A stretch of 64,000 nucleotides of DNA from Bacillota bacterium (GTDB lineage Bacteria > Bacillota > Clostridia > Lachnospirales > Lachnospiraceae). Position 1 is the stretch's first letter; every line of letters starts with the position of its first letter. The notes under the pieces are model-generated. The model was not told where the DNA came from. It worked only from the letters and a program-made list of their open reading frames with translations, and did not search any database. This document shows, in pieces, positions 8,416 through 17,699 of the stretch. The translations under genes were made by a program, and so were the position numbers. The stretch spans positions 14,684 to 78,683 of the forward strand of contig JAEYOY010000076.1 of assembly GCA_023411215.1 (NCBI GenBank), in the 5' to 3' direction.

Positions 8416-8562
8416 CTAAAATTCAACAGCTACATCCCATGCCCTTAAAAAGTCTGACATTGTCTGGTATCTTTCTCTTCTGTCTTTATTCACGGCTTTG
8501 AGTGTAACCTCATATGCTTCCTTGTTTAATTCCCATTTCTCCGATTCTATGTTCTCTGAATT
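8416..8562 (-). pseudogene. C-terminal fragment resembling a Ser/Thr kinase-like tail, in frame with the HD gene stop
   Basis: The minus-strand frame directly after the HD gene stop (8563-8565) stays open for 48 codons with no start. It reads ...WELNKEAYEVTLKAVN, then KDRRERYQTMSDFLRAWD. The pattern A-L/V-x-K-D-x-x-x-R-Y-Q-T-x-x-D/E-F-L is what the last helix of bacterial Ser/Thr protein kinases looks like. It may be the remnant of a lost kinase gene, or a C-terminal extension of the HD protein cut off by a nonsense change. The similarity is short, so the call is tentative. Confidence 0.35.
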
Positions 8563-9126
8563 TTAATTTAGAATTTCCATAATCGCATTATATTTATCTT
8601 CAAATACCTTTTTACTATTTGAAGATAATTTATTATAACTGCGCTGTAATTTATTTCTTACAAATTCAATCCCTTCTTCAATACCATAGTTTCTTTTTTC
8701 GTATGCAAGATAAAATAAGGACGGCAGACTATCAAAATGTGAAATTGCATCAGCATCAGCAACACATATTTCTTCTATAAAACATTTCTCCTGTAAATTG
8801 CTTCCTCTGTGATGCAGTACGCATTGCTGTACTTTTTCAATATTCTCATAAGGATAGTTCATTGCTTCTAAAATCTCTTTTGCCATATCTGCTCCATAAA
8901 TATGGTGTTCTTCATACAAATTATAATCGGTAACAGAAGCAATGTCATGTAACCACGAGGCAATTATTACCACTTCCATATCGGCTCCATATTGATTTGC
9001 TAAAATAATGGCATTTTTGACGACTGCTTTAATATGGTAATAACAACCCATACCAAAAAAGTTATTTGGGCTTTCGCATCTTGCCTTTATATCCTGTTCT
9101 AGAAACTCAATGATATCTTTTCTCAT
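8563..9126 (-). CDS. HD-domain phosphohydrolase-like protein
   Basis: A 187-residue HD-superfamily protein. A first histidine lies in the N-terminal helix region (YYHIKAVVKNA), the HD pair in IIASWLHDIASVTD, further histidines in EEHHIYGA and CVLHHRGS, and the final aspartate in CVADADAISHFD. This is the HD hydrolase fold used on nucleotides or phosphoesters; the substrate is unknown. It is transcribed with the XRE-methyltransferase gene 21 bp upstream. The frame stays open for another 48 codons past its stop (see 8416-8562). Confidence 0.8.
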   Translation of the reverse strand: MRKDIIEFLEQDIKARCESPNNFFGMGCYYHIKAVVKNAIILANQYGADMEVVIIASWLHDIASVTDYNLYEEHHIYGADMAKEILEAMNYPYENIEKVQQCVLHHRGSNLQEKCFIEEICVADADAISHFDSLPSLFYLAYEKRNYGIEEGIEFVRNKLQRSYNKLSSNSKKVFEDKYNAIMEILN

Positions 9127-9147
9127 GTCTTATCACCTCATAGCTCC

Positions 9148-10260
9148 TCATTTTCGTCCGTATGATATTAGTAATCCCTGCACTTGTAAAAATGACTTGT
9201 TTCCTTGCTTCTTATAATAATCCGCTATCTGAGCCTTCTTTTTAATATAGGCTTCTGCCTGTGCCCTATCGACACCCCGATTCATAAAGTACTCAATTAT
9301 ATTTTCACAATTTGACACGTTAAATGATCTGTCCAGATCATGAATATCAATAAAATCTTGTACTGTTTTCTCATAATCCTTCCTGTCAGGATTCACCAAT
9401 AAAACTTTGTCATTCATACGAATATCAATGTCATGTAATCCCAACTGCTGCATATAAAAGGGCAGTCTCATTCCGATTGCATAGTCCCTGCCTTCACATT
9501 CCAATTCCTTCTCCCATACTTTATGGAAATCAAAGGTCGTACAAAGGTAATCATAATCAATGTCATCTATATACAATCCATCATTCTCAAATTCTCTGTT
9601 CACATCTACACATATAATAAGACCACTCCTTTTCACAGAAGCTATCATCTTCTCCAATACTTCCTTCGGCCTGTTCATATGCCGTAATCCAGCCTGAATA
9701 ATGGCAATATCATATTTCTTATCAGCTTTATATGAATATATATCAGATACTAAGAAATTTGTAATATATTCGGTATTAGCAAACTTAAGTTTAGCTTTAT
9801 CCGTATAATACTCGTTATCAATACCCGTATAGGTACTTCCCTTCGGCAAAATCTCAAGAAGTTGCTGTCCTAAGTAACCCTCACAACATCTAAAATCAAT
9901 TACATCTACTTGTGCTTCCACTTTCCAGACGTTTCTTACAAGAAACTCCAAGTAATCGTCATTCCAGAAATATTTTCTGTTTTTATAAAGACCATTTTCC
10001 TTCCCATTGGAAGTATCATGGTTATCCGTGTTACTTGGTTTGTATTCCCGTTTGGGAAGTGGTTTTAGTCCTAGTAGTTCATCCACCGACACTTTGAAAT
10101 ATTCCGCAATATTAGGCAACAATGTAATATCGGGCATGGTAACCCCCGTTTCCCATTTACTAACAGATTGAAATGACACTCCTAAAACATCTGCTAAATC
10201 CTGTTGTCCAATTCCCTTATCCTTTCTTAATTCTGCAATTATAAGTTTAACTGTCGCCAT
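9148..10260 (-). CDS. XRE helix-turn-helix fused to a SAM-dependent methyltransferase
   Basis: 370 residues. Residues 1-65 are a Cro/CI-type HTH (LRKDKGIGQQDLADVLGVS, QSVSKWETG, MPDITLLPNIAEYF), then a linker. From about residue 95 there is a class I methyltransferase-like domain: VDVIDFRCCEGYLGQQLLE (motif I with the usual D/E-x-G-x-G altered), AIIQAGLRHMNRPKEVL and SGLIICVDVN. The C-terminal 60 residues are helical and charged. Such fusions may act as ligand- or SAM-responsive repressors, or modify a small molecule; no target is known. It probably shares an operon with the HD protein. The ATG follows a ggagg-like site. Confidence 0.75.
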   Translation of the reverse strand: MATVKLIIAELRKDKGIGQQDLADVLGVSFQSVSKWETGVTMPDITLLPNIAEYFKVSVDELLGLKPLPKREYKPSNTDNHDTSNGKENGLYKNRKYFWNDDYLEFLVRNVWKVEAQVDVIDFRCCEGYLGQQLLEILPKGSTYTGIDNEYYTDKAKLKFANTEYITNFLVSDIYSYKADKKYDIAIIQAGLRHMNRPKEVLEKMIASVKRSGLIICVDVNREFENDGLYIDDIDYDYLCTTFDFHKVWEKELECEGRDYAIGMRLPFYMQQLGLHDIDIRMNDKVLLVNPDRKDYEKTVQDFIDIHDLDRSFNVSNCENIIEYFMNRGVDRAQAEAYIKKKAQIADYYKKQGNKSFLQVQGLLISYGRK

Positions 10261-10449
10261 AGAACAAACCCTCCTGGTGAAATATTTTATGACTTAATGT
10301 TATCAGAAACATGCAGCCAAACCCATAACGTAACCTACGAATTCGTTCGCTTATCCGTTGAATGTTATGCAAATGGATAGATATCAATATCAACAAAGTC
10401 ATACCCATCAATCTCATCATCCGTACAGCTCAAATCATCCGGCTGCTGA

Positions 10450-11025
10450 TTAATCTGTACAATAAACATTGTCGATTTCTTCTATATGTACTAAATCATC
10501 TCCCTGAAATGTAAATTTCACGATCCAAGGCATTATTGTGCGTATTCTTTGAAAATCATTGTATCCAAAGGATGGTTCAAAAGAATTAATGATCGTACTT
10601 AATGCCGTTCCATGACTTCCGATTACAATATTTTTATCTCGGTATTCTCTTAATACCTGCATCAGAGCATCCACATTTCGTACTTGGACTTCATGTAAAC
10701 ATTCACCATCGGAAAGCTTATAATCGAAATCACTCCACTGTTGCTCTGTAAATCGATTAAAATCTTTTATCCAAACACTGTCAACTTTTCTTTCACGAAA
10801 ACCTTCGATTGTAATTATTGTATGACCAAAAGAGTCGGCAAAATCCTTTATAGTCTCAACAGCCCTTAAATAAGGACTAGATAATACGATATCAATGTCT
10901 TTATCCCTCAAATAATCCGTTACTAACTTACTGTCTTCTTTTCCTTTTATCGTTAATGGCCGTTCCATATCATTATGGTTCGTGCAATCAGGCTCAGCGT
11001 GCCGTACAAAATATACTGTTGTCAT
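10450..11025 (-). CDS. Histidine phosphatase (phosphoglycerate mutase-like) family protein
   Basis: About 191 residues from the ATG at 11025. YFVRHAEPD is the catalytic RH-x-E box with the phosphorylated histidine, LSSPYLRAVET carries the conserved arginine, FRERKVDS holds the acid/base glutamate region, and IGSHGTALS holds the second histidine. The upstream in-frame start at 11055 would add ten atypical residues. The family includes phosphatases of sugars, nucleotides and proteins; the substrate is undetermined. It is a monocistronic minus-strand gene. Confidence 0.85.
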   Translation of the reverse strand: MTTVYFVRHAEPDCTNHNDMERPLTIKGKEDSKLVTDYLRDKDIDIVLSSPYLRAVETIKDFADSFGHTIITIEGFRERKVDSVWIKDFNRFTEQQWSDFDYKLSDGECLHEVQVRNVDALMQVLREYRDKNIVIGSHGTALSTIINSFEPSFGYNDFQRIRTIMPWIVKFTFQGDDLVHIEEIDNVYCTD

Positions 11026-11348
11026 AGATAATAAATAATGCCCCCTTATCGTCATTCATGGATTTTTACTAAGCTTGCTATAAGTAAAAAAATTATTTTG
11101 ATTATACCATTGTAACATATCGTCCCATATTCCGCCATATCATTTCCCATAATCCTCCTTTTATATGTCGAGTTACTAAAAATCTCTCGCTCTGCCAGAT
11201 CCAAAATAGGTAAAAAAAGAACCGATCATTTCCGATATTCCAAATAATCTTTGCAATAATAATTTAAATTTGTATATATGTAACATTGAGATTTGCCAAG
11301 CATAGTGATATACTTCTTCACTGTATTATTCGATTAACGGAGGCTTTT

Positions 11349-12908
11349 ATGGGAATATCCAAAGTATATAGAATTCTATTAGGTTTCAATCAGCTTCAGT
11401 GGAAAATTGCAGTGAAGGGTATTCTAACTGGCTTCGTAGCTGGATTAATTGTTGTTTTATATCGATTTGGTATTGAATATGGTACAGAAACCGCCATTAA
11501 AATGTATGACTTCCTGAAACATAATCCAATCGTTATTTTACCTTGGCTAATCTTTGCTTTGTTGGTTGCATTATTTATTTCCTGGTTAGTAAAAATCGAA
11601 CCTATGGCAACTGGAAGTGGTATTCCACAAGTGGAAGGTATCCTTCTCTATGGAATGAAAATGAAATGGTATACTATATTATTCGTTCGTTTTGCTGGCG
11701 GCATTATTGCATCATTTATGGGAATATCGCTCGGAAGGGAAGGTCCTTCCATTCAGATTGGTGCTTCCGGCAGTCAAGCAATCGCTCAAAAAATAAGCAA
11801 AAACAAGCTAGAAGAAAATTATCTAATCACAGGAGGAGCTGCGGCTGGTCTTTCAGCAGCATTTAACGCTCCCTTATCAGGAATCGTATTTGCATTAGAG
11901 GAAGTTCATAGAAGCTTTTCTCCATTAATCCTCATAGCTGCAACTACAGCTTCATTAACAGCCGATATCGTATCCAAATACTTTTTTGGTTTGAAGCCTG
12001 TCCTTGATTTTATAAGAATCCCACAGCTTCCTGAGAGATTTTACTTATGGTTGTTACCAATGGGGTTATTGTCCGGGTTAATCGGTTCCTTGGCTAATAA
12101 ATCATTGCTTAAGTTCCAAGCAATGTACGATAAACTTCCTATAGTGATACGTCCTTTTATTGCTATCGTTATTGCCCTTCCCTGCGGTTTATTTATGCCA
12201 CAGGTACTAGGGGGCGGACAGAATTTAGTACAAATAGCCGAAATGGGTACTACTTCAATTGAGCTAATTGTAATATTACTCGTAATTAAATTGGTTTTTA
12301 CCTGTATATGTTTTGGTAGCGGTATTCCTGGAGGTATATTCATGCCAATACTCTCTCTGGGGGCTCTGACCGGATGCAGCCTCGGTTTGCTGGCAACGTA
12401 TGTAGGTCTACCTTCTGAATATATATCCGTTTTTACTGTATGTGCTATGGCCGGAGCATTATCCAGTTCGGTGAAAGCACCTGTCACTAGTATATTATTA
12501 ATTGCAGAAATGACTGGCTCTCTCGTACATTTACTTCCGGTAGCGGCATGCTCCTTTATTGCTCTGTTATTATCAGACATCTTAAAGGTAACACCTATCT
12601 ATGAAGCATTGCTCGAGCGTATTGCAAATAAAAATGTGACATCCATCAAGAATAAAAAGCAAGGTGTTTTATTAGAATTTCCAGTGGAATTTGGTAGTAT
12701 TATCTGTGATAAAAGAATTCGCGACATCAACTGGCCAGAGCATTCGCTGGTTGTCGGAATACACCGAGGTAATATGGATATAGTGCCTCATGGAGCTACA
12801 AAGATTATATCAGGAGATTATCTTGTTATTTTATCATCCGAACAAGCATTAATGGATATTAACACTCAAATCAAGAAATTGTGTTATTCAGAAAATAAAA
12901 TAAATTAG
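11349..12908 (+). CDS. ClC-family chloride channel or H+/Cl- antiporter with C-terminal TrkA_C domain
   Basis: About 519 residues from the ATG at 11349, which follows a ggagg site (an in-frame start at 11286 lacks one). Anion-pore motifs are present in order: GSGIPQVEG, GREGPS (gating glutamate), and GSGIPGGIFMP, with about twelve hydrophobic helices. The tail from about residue 440 (VEFGSIICDKRIRDINWP, GDYLVILSS) is a TrkA_C/RCK-C ligand-binding domain. The proton glutamate position cannot be read with certainty, so channel versus exchanger is open. It is flanked by a terminator at 12949-12996. Confidence 0.9.
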   Translation: MGISKVYRILLGFNQLQWKIAVKGILTGFVAGLIVVLYRFGIEYGTETAIKMYDFLKHNPIVILPWLIFALLVALFISWLVKIEPMATGSGIPQVEGILLYGMKMKWYTILFVRFAGGIIASFMGISLGREGPSIQIGASGSQAIAQKISKNKLEENYLITGGAAAGLSAAFNAPLSGIVFALEEVHRSFSPLILIAATTASLTADIVSKYFFGLKPVLDFIRIPQLPERFYLWLLPMGLLSGLIGSLANKSLLKFQAMYDKLPIVIRPFIAIVIALPCGLFMPQVLGGGQNLVQIAEMGTTSIELIVILLVIKLVFTCICFGSGIPGGIFMPILSLGALTGCSLGLLATYVGLPSEYISVFTVCAMAGALSSSVKAPVTSILLIAEMTGSLVHLLPVAACSFIALLLSDILKVTPIYEALLERIANKNVTSIKNKKQGVLLEFPVEFGSIICDKRIRDINWPEHSLVVGIHRGNMDIVPHGATKIISGDYLVILSSEQALMDINTQIKKLCYSENKIN

Positions 12909-12948
12909 AATTATAAATTCTTTAAATAAAACCAAATATTCAAAACAA

Positions 12949-12996
12949 AAAGGTAGATAAAGTATCTTATATTAACAAGATATGTAATCTACCTTT
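12949..12996. terminator. Bidirectional terminator between ClC and Nudix genes
   Basis: aaaggtagat/atctaccttt with an inner aagtatctt/aagatatgt arm and flanking A/T runs. It sits between the convergent ClC gene (ends 12908) and the Nudix gene (ends 13009). Confidence 0.7.
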
Positions 12997-13008
12997 TACA
13001 CCCTATGA

Positions 13009-13473
13009 CTAATTTGCCGGGCCATATTCCCGCATCTCTAGTACCTTCAACATAACTTTCTCCAATAATTTCGGCTGAATTTCCGGATAAGTCCAGTTAT
13101 CAGGCAGATGATCGAATAATTCAATCTTTTCAATTTCATACCCCGGCAGTTCTTCAAATTTTGTAATATCAGCAAAAAAGAGCATACCAAAAGTCTCTGT
13201 ATCATTTTCAACAATTCCATCATGGCCACATACCGAATATTCACATATCTTCTTTATGGAGTATTCTATTGCACCGGTTTCTTCATAAAGCTCTCTTTTT
13301 GCAGTTGATAAAATATCCTCACCAGCCTCTCTGTGCCCGCCGGGACATTCATAGGTACTTCTTTCCTTGTGCTTACAGAATACCCATTTCCCCTGACTTT
13401 TAGAAACAATAACAGCAAATTTCAATAAACTGTCATCGATGTTATTGTAGAAACTTACTCTTAACATAGGCAT
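13009..13473 (-). CDS. Nudix hydrolase
   Basis: A 154-residue protein with a complete Nudix box, GGHREAGEDILSTAKRELYE followed by ETGA (GX5EX7REUXEEXGU). Such enzymes cleave nucleoside diphosphate-linked compounds. The substrate is unknown; the N-terminal strand (KSQGKWVFCKHKER) is general. The gene stands alone on the minus strand, with a catalytic metal site that appears intact. Confidence 0.85.
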   Translation of the reverse strand: MPMLRVSFYNNIDDSLLKFAVIVSKSQGKWVFCKHKERSTYECPGGHREAGEDILSTAKRELYEETGAIEYSIKKICEYSVCGHDGIVENDTETFGMLFFADITKFEELPGYEIEKIELFDHLPDNWTYPEIQPKLLEKVMLKVLEMREYGPAN

Positions 13474-13773
13474 CTCCTCGGTTTTGTAGTCTGTAAATAT
13501 TGTAATATCTGACCAATTATTTATTTTCGCGTCTTATTAATATACCTTTCATATGTTCGGATTATATTTCTATAGTACGGTGGCGGGATATGACTCCCGC
13601 TTTACAATCACCCATGCATGATTACAGGCTACACCGTCTTTCCACTGTTATCGCTTTATAGTCATGCACATGCCATAACAGGGAATAAACGCCTCTACAA
13701 GAACTTCAATTATTTAATTCCTCTGGTTGATATTCGGTTTCAAAATATGCTTCATATCATAATGATATAATAA
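13474..13773. other. 300-nt intergenic stretch
   Basis: No gene is seen. A small hairpin gcggga/tcccgc lies at 13582-13599. The rest is AT-rich, with no convincing frame on either strand. Confidence 0.4.
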
Positions 13774-14250
13774 CTATTGTAAATATCGTACCATAATATA
13801 TTCTTCTTCATTATCAGCTACAATCTGAAAGCCAAGCTTCATATACATCCCAACAGCGTAATTATCTTTTTGTACTGCCAAGGAAGCCTTTGAATAACCT
13901 GCCCCTTTTAAATGCTCAATCATCTTCGTCATCAGTTCCGTGCCAATCCCGTATCCACGATATTCTTTATATAGAGATATTGCAAAGGATGGGGTTTCAT
14001 CATCAACATGACCGTAATCATTCATAATTCGTACCCAGACTGCTCCCACAACTTTTCCGTTAACTTCAGTAACGAAGCAATAATCATCTTTTTGTTTTCC
14101 AAAATCAAAAACATACACCTGTAAATCTGGCTGATTTATAATGCTTTTTGGTGGTGCCTCTGATCCTTCTGGAACATAAATCGCCTCATACAAAAAATCA
14201 TTAAGTAAAGTATACTCATTTTCTCTTAATTGTCTAATTATGTAATCCAT
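13774..14250 (-). CDS. GNAT-family N-acetyltransferase
   Basis: A 158-residue acetyltransferase. VVGAVWVRIM is the central strand, AISLYKEYRGYGIGTELMTK holds the R-x-x-G-x-G/A acetyl-CoA site (RGYGIG), and NYAVGMYMKLGFQIV is the usual C-terminal strand-helix. The substrate is unknown. It is preceded by a tRNA-free intergenic region and followed by non-coding DNA. Confidence 0.85.
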   Translation of the reverse strand: MDYIIRQLRENEYTLLNDFLYEAIYVPEGSEAPPKSIINQPDLQVYVFDFGKQKDDYCFVTEVNGKVVGAVWVRIMNDYGHVDDETPSFAISLYKEYRGYGIGTELMTKMIEHLKGAGYSKASLAVQKDNYAVGMYMKLGFQIVADNEEEYIMVRYLQ

Positions 14251-14368
14251 TATATACCTCCGACTTACTTTTTTAGTGATCAGCTTTCAGTCCACACATA
14301 CTGACCTCCTCCTTCATACAAATTGAAATATCTGTCATAATCATGACAATACTATAAGATCCGATTTT

Positions 14369-14623
14369 TCATAACGATAATGACCTAAGCCCAACCACTG
14401 TGCTTTCTGAATTATCCTGAGCTATCGAAAACGCCAAGAACCCACTTCCAGTGCCCAAATCAAGTATTTTACTATGAGGTACGATATTTAAACAACTAAG
14501 AATTTTCTGTAAATGCACAGCATCCCCGGTACGTTGTTCCATATAATTTTCCTTTGAAAAATCCTCATCAAATCCTGCTCTTGCTTTTTGAATGATTGTG
14601 CTTTCGTCCATATTATCTATCAT
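14369..14623 (-). pseudogene. Truncated SAM-dependent methyltransferase
   Basis: 84 codons: an N-terminal helical part (YMEQRTGDAVHLQKILSCL) and motif I KILDLGTGSGFLAFSIA, then STVVG and a frame that ends in unrelated residues. A functional class I methyltransferase needs a further 120-150 residues (motifs II-VI), and nothing recognisable of that lies in the 120 nt downstream. It looks like a 5' fragment left by a deletion or frameshift. Confidence 0.7.
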
Positions 14624-14773
14624 ATTTTATGTCCTTTCGGTATTATCATATATTATGACAGGTCTTTGCATAACTTGTGACTTCTTTACGAATTAATTTC
14701 CATTTTACACCACATTCTCAATTATTACTACTCTAATCTGATGAGCGAATATCTTAGACCGGGTTCTTGGAGC

Positions 14774-14887
14774 CATGCGTGATCTGCAATTAAAAAGACA
14801 AAAAACAGACCTGAGACGGGGCGGTAAAAGTGAACCGTATCTCGGTTCACCGCCTATCTAGGTCTGATTTCTAATTGCATTCGCATG
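14774..14887. terminator. Large nested palindrome downstream of recR, probable terminator
   Basis: Nested inverted arms can be paired: catgcg/cgcatg, gcaatta/taattgc, cagacct/aggtctg and a GC-rich core (ggcgg...tgaacc/ggttcaccgcc). It lies about 95 nt past the recR stop codon. It is longer than an ordinary terminator and resembles the other palindromic elements of this window in size, though not in core sequence. The rest of 14624-14980 holds no gene. Confidence 0.55.
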
Positions 14888-14980
14888 ATTTTGTTCTACT
14901 TTTTCTACTTGTCAACGAGGATAATTGCGGTTGCCTTTTGGATAAGACGGGGGACCCGATGACAAAACCAAACATCCCTT

Positions 14981-15577
14981 CTACAGCTCGACTCTGCCCT
15001 CGAATGCACGCAGCAGTGTCACTTCATCGATGTATTCCAGGTCTCCGCCCACCGGAATTCCGCTGGCAATACGGCTGACCTTGATACCGGCTGGCTTGAT
15101 CAACTTACTAAGGTACATGGCCGTCGCTTCCCCTTCAAGACTTGAATTGGTAGCAATGATGACCTCATCCACATCTCCCTGAAGACGCAGCATCAGCTCC
15201 TTCAGCTTGATATCGGCAGGGCCGATTCCCAGCATCGGAGAGATAGCACCGTGGAGCACGTGGTAGACACCTTCGTATTTACCGGTCTTCTCATAGGCTG
15301 CCAGATCCCTGGGATTCTCCACCACCATGATCTGTCGTTTATTGCGACCAGGTGAAGCACAGATCGGACATAGCTCCTTATCGGTTAGTGTCAGGCAGTC
15401 CTTGCAATAGCGGATGTTCTTCTTCGCATCGACAATGGAGCTCGCAAGTCCGGCGACCTGTTCCTCCGGCATATTAATGATATGAAATGCCAGTCTCTGT
15501 GCCGTCTTCGTGCCAACTCCCGGAAGCCTCGACAGCTCCTCTATTAACTTACTGATTTGACTGCTATAATAATCCAT
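14981..15577 (-). CDS. recR: Recombination mediator RecR
   Basis: 198 residues, the normal RecR length. The helix-hairpin-helix region LSRLPGVGTKTAQRLAFH is N-terminal, the C4 zinc finger (YCKDCLTLTDKELCPIC) follows at about residues 57-73, and then the Toprim domain with IMVVENPRDLAAYEKTG. RecR loads RecA through RecFOR in gap repair. The gene follows ybaB, the start overlapping its stop region at 15577, as in many bacteria. Confidence 0.97.
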   Translation of the reverse strand: MDYYSSQISKLIEELSRLPGVGTKTAQRLAFHIINMPEEQVAGLASSIVDAKKNIRYCKDCLTLTDKELCPICASPGRNKRQIMVVENPRDLAAYEKTGKYEGVYHVLHGAISPMLGIGPADIKLKELMLRLQGDVDEVIIATNSSLEGEATAMYLSKLIKPAGIKVSRIASGIPVGGDLEYIDEVTLLRAFEGRVEL

Positions 15578-15942
15578 TAGAAAGGAAAGCCTCCAAGACC
15601 ACCACCGAGTCCGCCAAGACCACCGGTTATCTGGCCCATCACTGCGGAGGATTCGTCCTCCATCTTACGAAGTGCCTCATTTGCTGCTGCCACGATTAAG
15701 TCCTCGAGCATCTCGATGTCATCGGGATCTACTACTTCCTTACTTAACTTGACGGAAGAGATCTCCTTCTTACCGGATACTCTGACGGTTACTGCACCGC
15801 CGCCTGATGTTGCTTCCCACTCTTTATCCTCAAGCTCTTTTGTCTTATCCTCCATCTGCTTCTGCATTCTTTGTGCCTGCTTCATCAGATTACCCATATT
15901 ACCCGGGATACCTCCACCCGGAAATCCACCTTTTTTAGCCAT
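15577..15942 (-). CDS. YbaB/EbfC nucleoid-associated protein
   Basis: About 121 residues from the ATG at 15942, which has a strong gaaaggagatatata site; an upstream in-frame ATG at 15975 lacks one. It has a Gly/Met-rich start (GGFPGGGIPGNMGNLMKQAQ), a coiled helix (MQKQMEDKTKELEDKEWE) and conserved GGGAVTVRVSGKKEI. The protein binds DNA as a dimer and is usually found between dnaX and recR. The C-terminus is a glycine-rich tail. Confidence 0.95.
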   Translation of the reverse strand: MAKKGGFPGGGIPGNMGNLMKQAQRMQKQMEDKTKELEDKEWEATSGGGAVTVRVSGKKEISSVKLSKEVVDPDDIEMLEDLIVAAANEALRKMEDESSAVMGQITGGLGGLGGGLGGFPF

Positions 15943-16106
15943 TATATATCTCCTTTCATTCATCACATTCATCATTTTATATTAGGCAGAATTCCAAACC
16001 ATATCCTGCTGTAATAAACTTAATCTCATTCCATATCTTTGTATAATATCAGAACCCCAAAGAACAAGGCCTTTACTCCAATGAGCAGACTTCGCGGATA
16101 TACTTA

Positions 16107-17684
16107 CTATTCGTATTGGATCGGCATCTTTACCAGCTTTGATAAATCAACCACATCATCCATGCGCTCCTTACTCCTATCAAGATATCTGACGCTGATC
16201 TGCACCTGCTTTTGAACCATCTGGGCAATCGTATCATGAATCACCTGAAGATGTGCCTCTCTCTCGATCATATCTTTATCAATACTCTCGGTTACTACAA
16301 TTTGCAGACCACGGTTCCCATCAATGCTAGGGGTTGCCGATTGAAGAACGGTTCCCAGTGCGGGAGACTTTCTCCCTATCTGACCGATAATATTCTTCCA
16401 GTTATTCGCTATCTGCTTCAAATCCTCCGGAAGTGCCTCCGGTAAGACAACCGGTTGCTTCTTCACTGTCTGATCCTTTTCAGGATTCCCGGTGTGGGCA
16501 GCCGTTCCACTGGCTTCCACTACAACACCCTTCGCCAGCTTCTCCTCTAATTGCTTGATCCGGTCAATCACCGAATCAAGATTAACTTCCATCTCCGGCT
16601 TACACAGCTTGATCAGTGCGATTTCGATCAATACCCGCTTTCTGGTCGCATAACGAATCTGGTTAGATAGCTCAGAGAAGACGCGGATATACCGAATCAG
16701 AGTCACCTCATCCATCGTCTTTGCTTCCTGTTCTAATAATGCAAGATTCTCAGTTGATATCTCTATTACCATATCGGAGATATCGTCGGTTGTCTTGATT
16801 AATAGCAGATTGCGCAGATACCAGATAAAGTCTATGGTGAACTGCCCCAGCTCACGACCGCTGCTCTCAATCTCTTCCAGTAGCCTTATGCAAGCGGATA
16901 CGTCCTGTCCACGGATGCAACCGAGGAGCTTTGCAAATACCGAGGTATCCACGGCACCCAGCACCTCAAGTGCATTGTCATAGGTCAGCTTCTTACCCAG
17001 GTAGAAGGAGATACATTGATCCAACAAGCTTAGAGCATCTCGCATGGAGCCGTCTGCTACTCTTGCCACATAGCGCAGAGCCTTCTCCTCCACTTCAATA
17101 TTCTCTTCCTTCATCAGCTCGGCCATACGCTCCGCGATGACATCTATGGTAATACGTTTGAAATCATATCTCTGACATCTGGATAGGATCGTTACCGGAA
17201 TCTTATGAACCTCGGTGGTCGCCAAGATGAAGATTACATAGGACGGCGGCTCCTCTATCGTCTTTAGGAGTGCATTAAAGGCTCCTGCCGACAGCATATG
17301 CACCTCGTCGATGATGTATACCTTGTACTTGCCCTCTGTCGGGGAGTATCTAACCTCCTCCACGATCTCACGAACATTATCTACACCATTATTTGAGGCA
17401 GCATCGATCTCAATGACATTCATAGAGGTTTGTGACGCTATTCCTTTACACATCCGGCATTCGTTGCAAGGATTGCCGTCCACCGGATTCTCACAGTTTA
17501 CTGACTTTGCAAGAAGCTTAGCAACCGTAGTCTTACCCGTTCCTCTCGTTCCTGTGAACAGATAAGCATGTCCTATTCTTCCAGCCTTAATTTGATTTTT
17601 CAGAGTAGTTACGATATGCTCCTGTCCCTTTACATCAAAGAAATTGTCGGGTCGGAACTTTCTGTAAAGCGCCGTATATGACAT
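16107..17684 (-). CDS. dnaX: DNA polymerase III subunit gamma/tau
   Basis: 525 residues. Clamp-loader AAA+ motifs are in order: YRKFRPDNFFDVKGQEHIV, Walker A GTRGTGKTT, a four-cysteine zinc module (CENPVDGNPCNECRMC), Walker B DEVHML and the sensor/SRC region ILSRCQRYDFKRI. The C-terminal portion (from about 370) is the tau-like tail. It loads the beta clamp at the replication fork. It is 15 bp downstream of the HD-GYP gene and about 165 bp upstream of ybaB. Confidence 0.97.
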   Translation of the reverse strand: MSYTALYRKFRPDNFFDVKGQEHIVTTLKNQIKAGRIGHAYLFTGTRGTGKTTVAKLLAKSVNCENPVDGNPCNECRMCKGIASQTSMNVIEIDAASNNGVDNVREIVEEVRYSPTEGKYKVYIIDEVHMLSAGAFNALLKTIEEPPSYVIFILATTEVHKIPVTILSRCQRYDFKRITIDVIAERMAELMKEENIEVEEKALRYVARVADGSMRDALSLLDQCISFYLGKKLTYDNALEVLGAVDTSVFAKLLGCIRGQDVSACIRLLEEIESSGRELGQFTIDFIWYLRNLLLIKTTDDISDMVIEISTENLALLEQEAKTMDEVTLIRYIRVFSELSNQIRYATRKRVLIEIALIKLCKPEMEVNLDSVIDRIKQLEEKLAKGVVVEASGTAAHTGNPEKDQTVKKQPVVLPEALPEDLKQIANNWKNIIGQIGRKSPALGTVLQSATPSIDGNRGLQIVVTESIDKDMIEREAHLQVIHDTIAQMVQKQVQISVRYLDRSKERMDDVVDLSKLVKMPIQYE

Positions 17685-17699
17685 AGGCTACTTCCTTTC

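Noticed and set aside
10365..10469. 34-codon acidic ORF overlapping the end of the histidine phosphatase gene on the minus strand
   Set aside because: No ribosome binding site and no recognisable similarity; it overlaps a well-supported gene, so it is treated as chance or a frameshift tail.
12041..12580. 179-residue minus-strand ORF inside the ClC gene
   Set aside because: It is antisense to a clear ClC channel and low in protein-like pattern; a shadow ORF.
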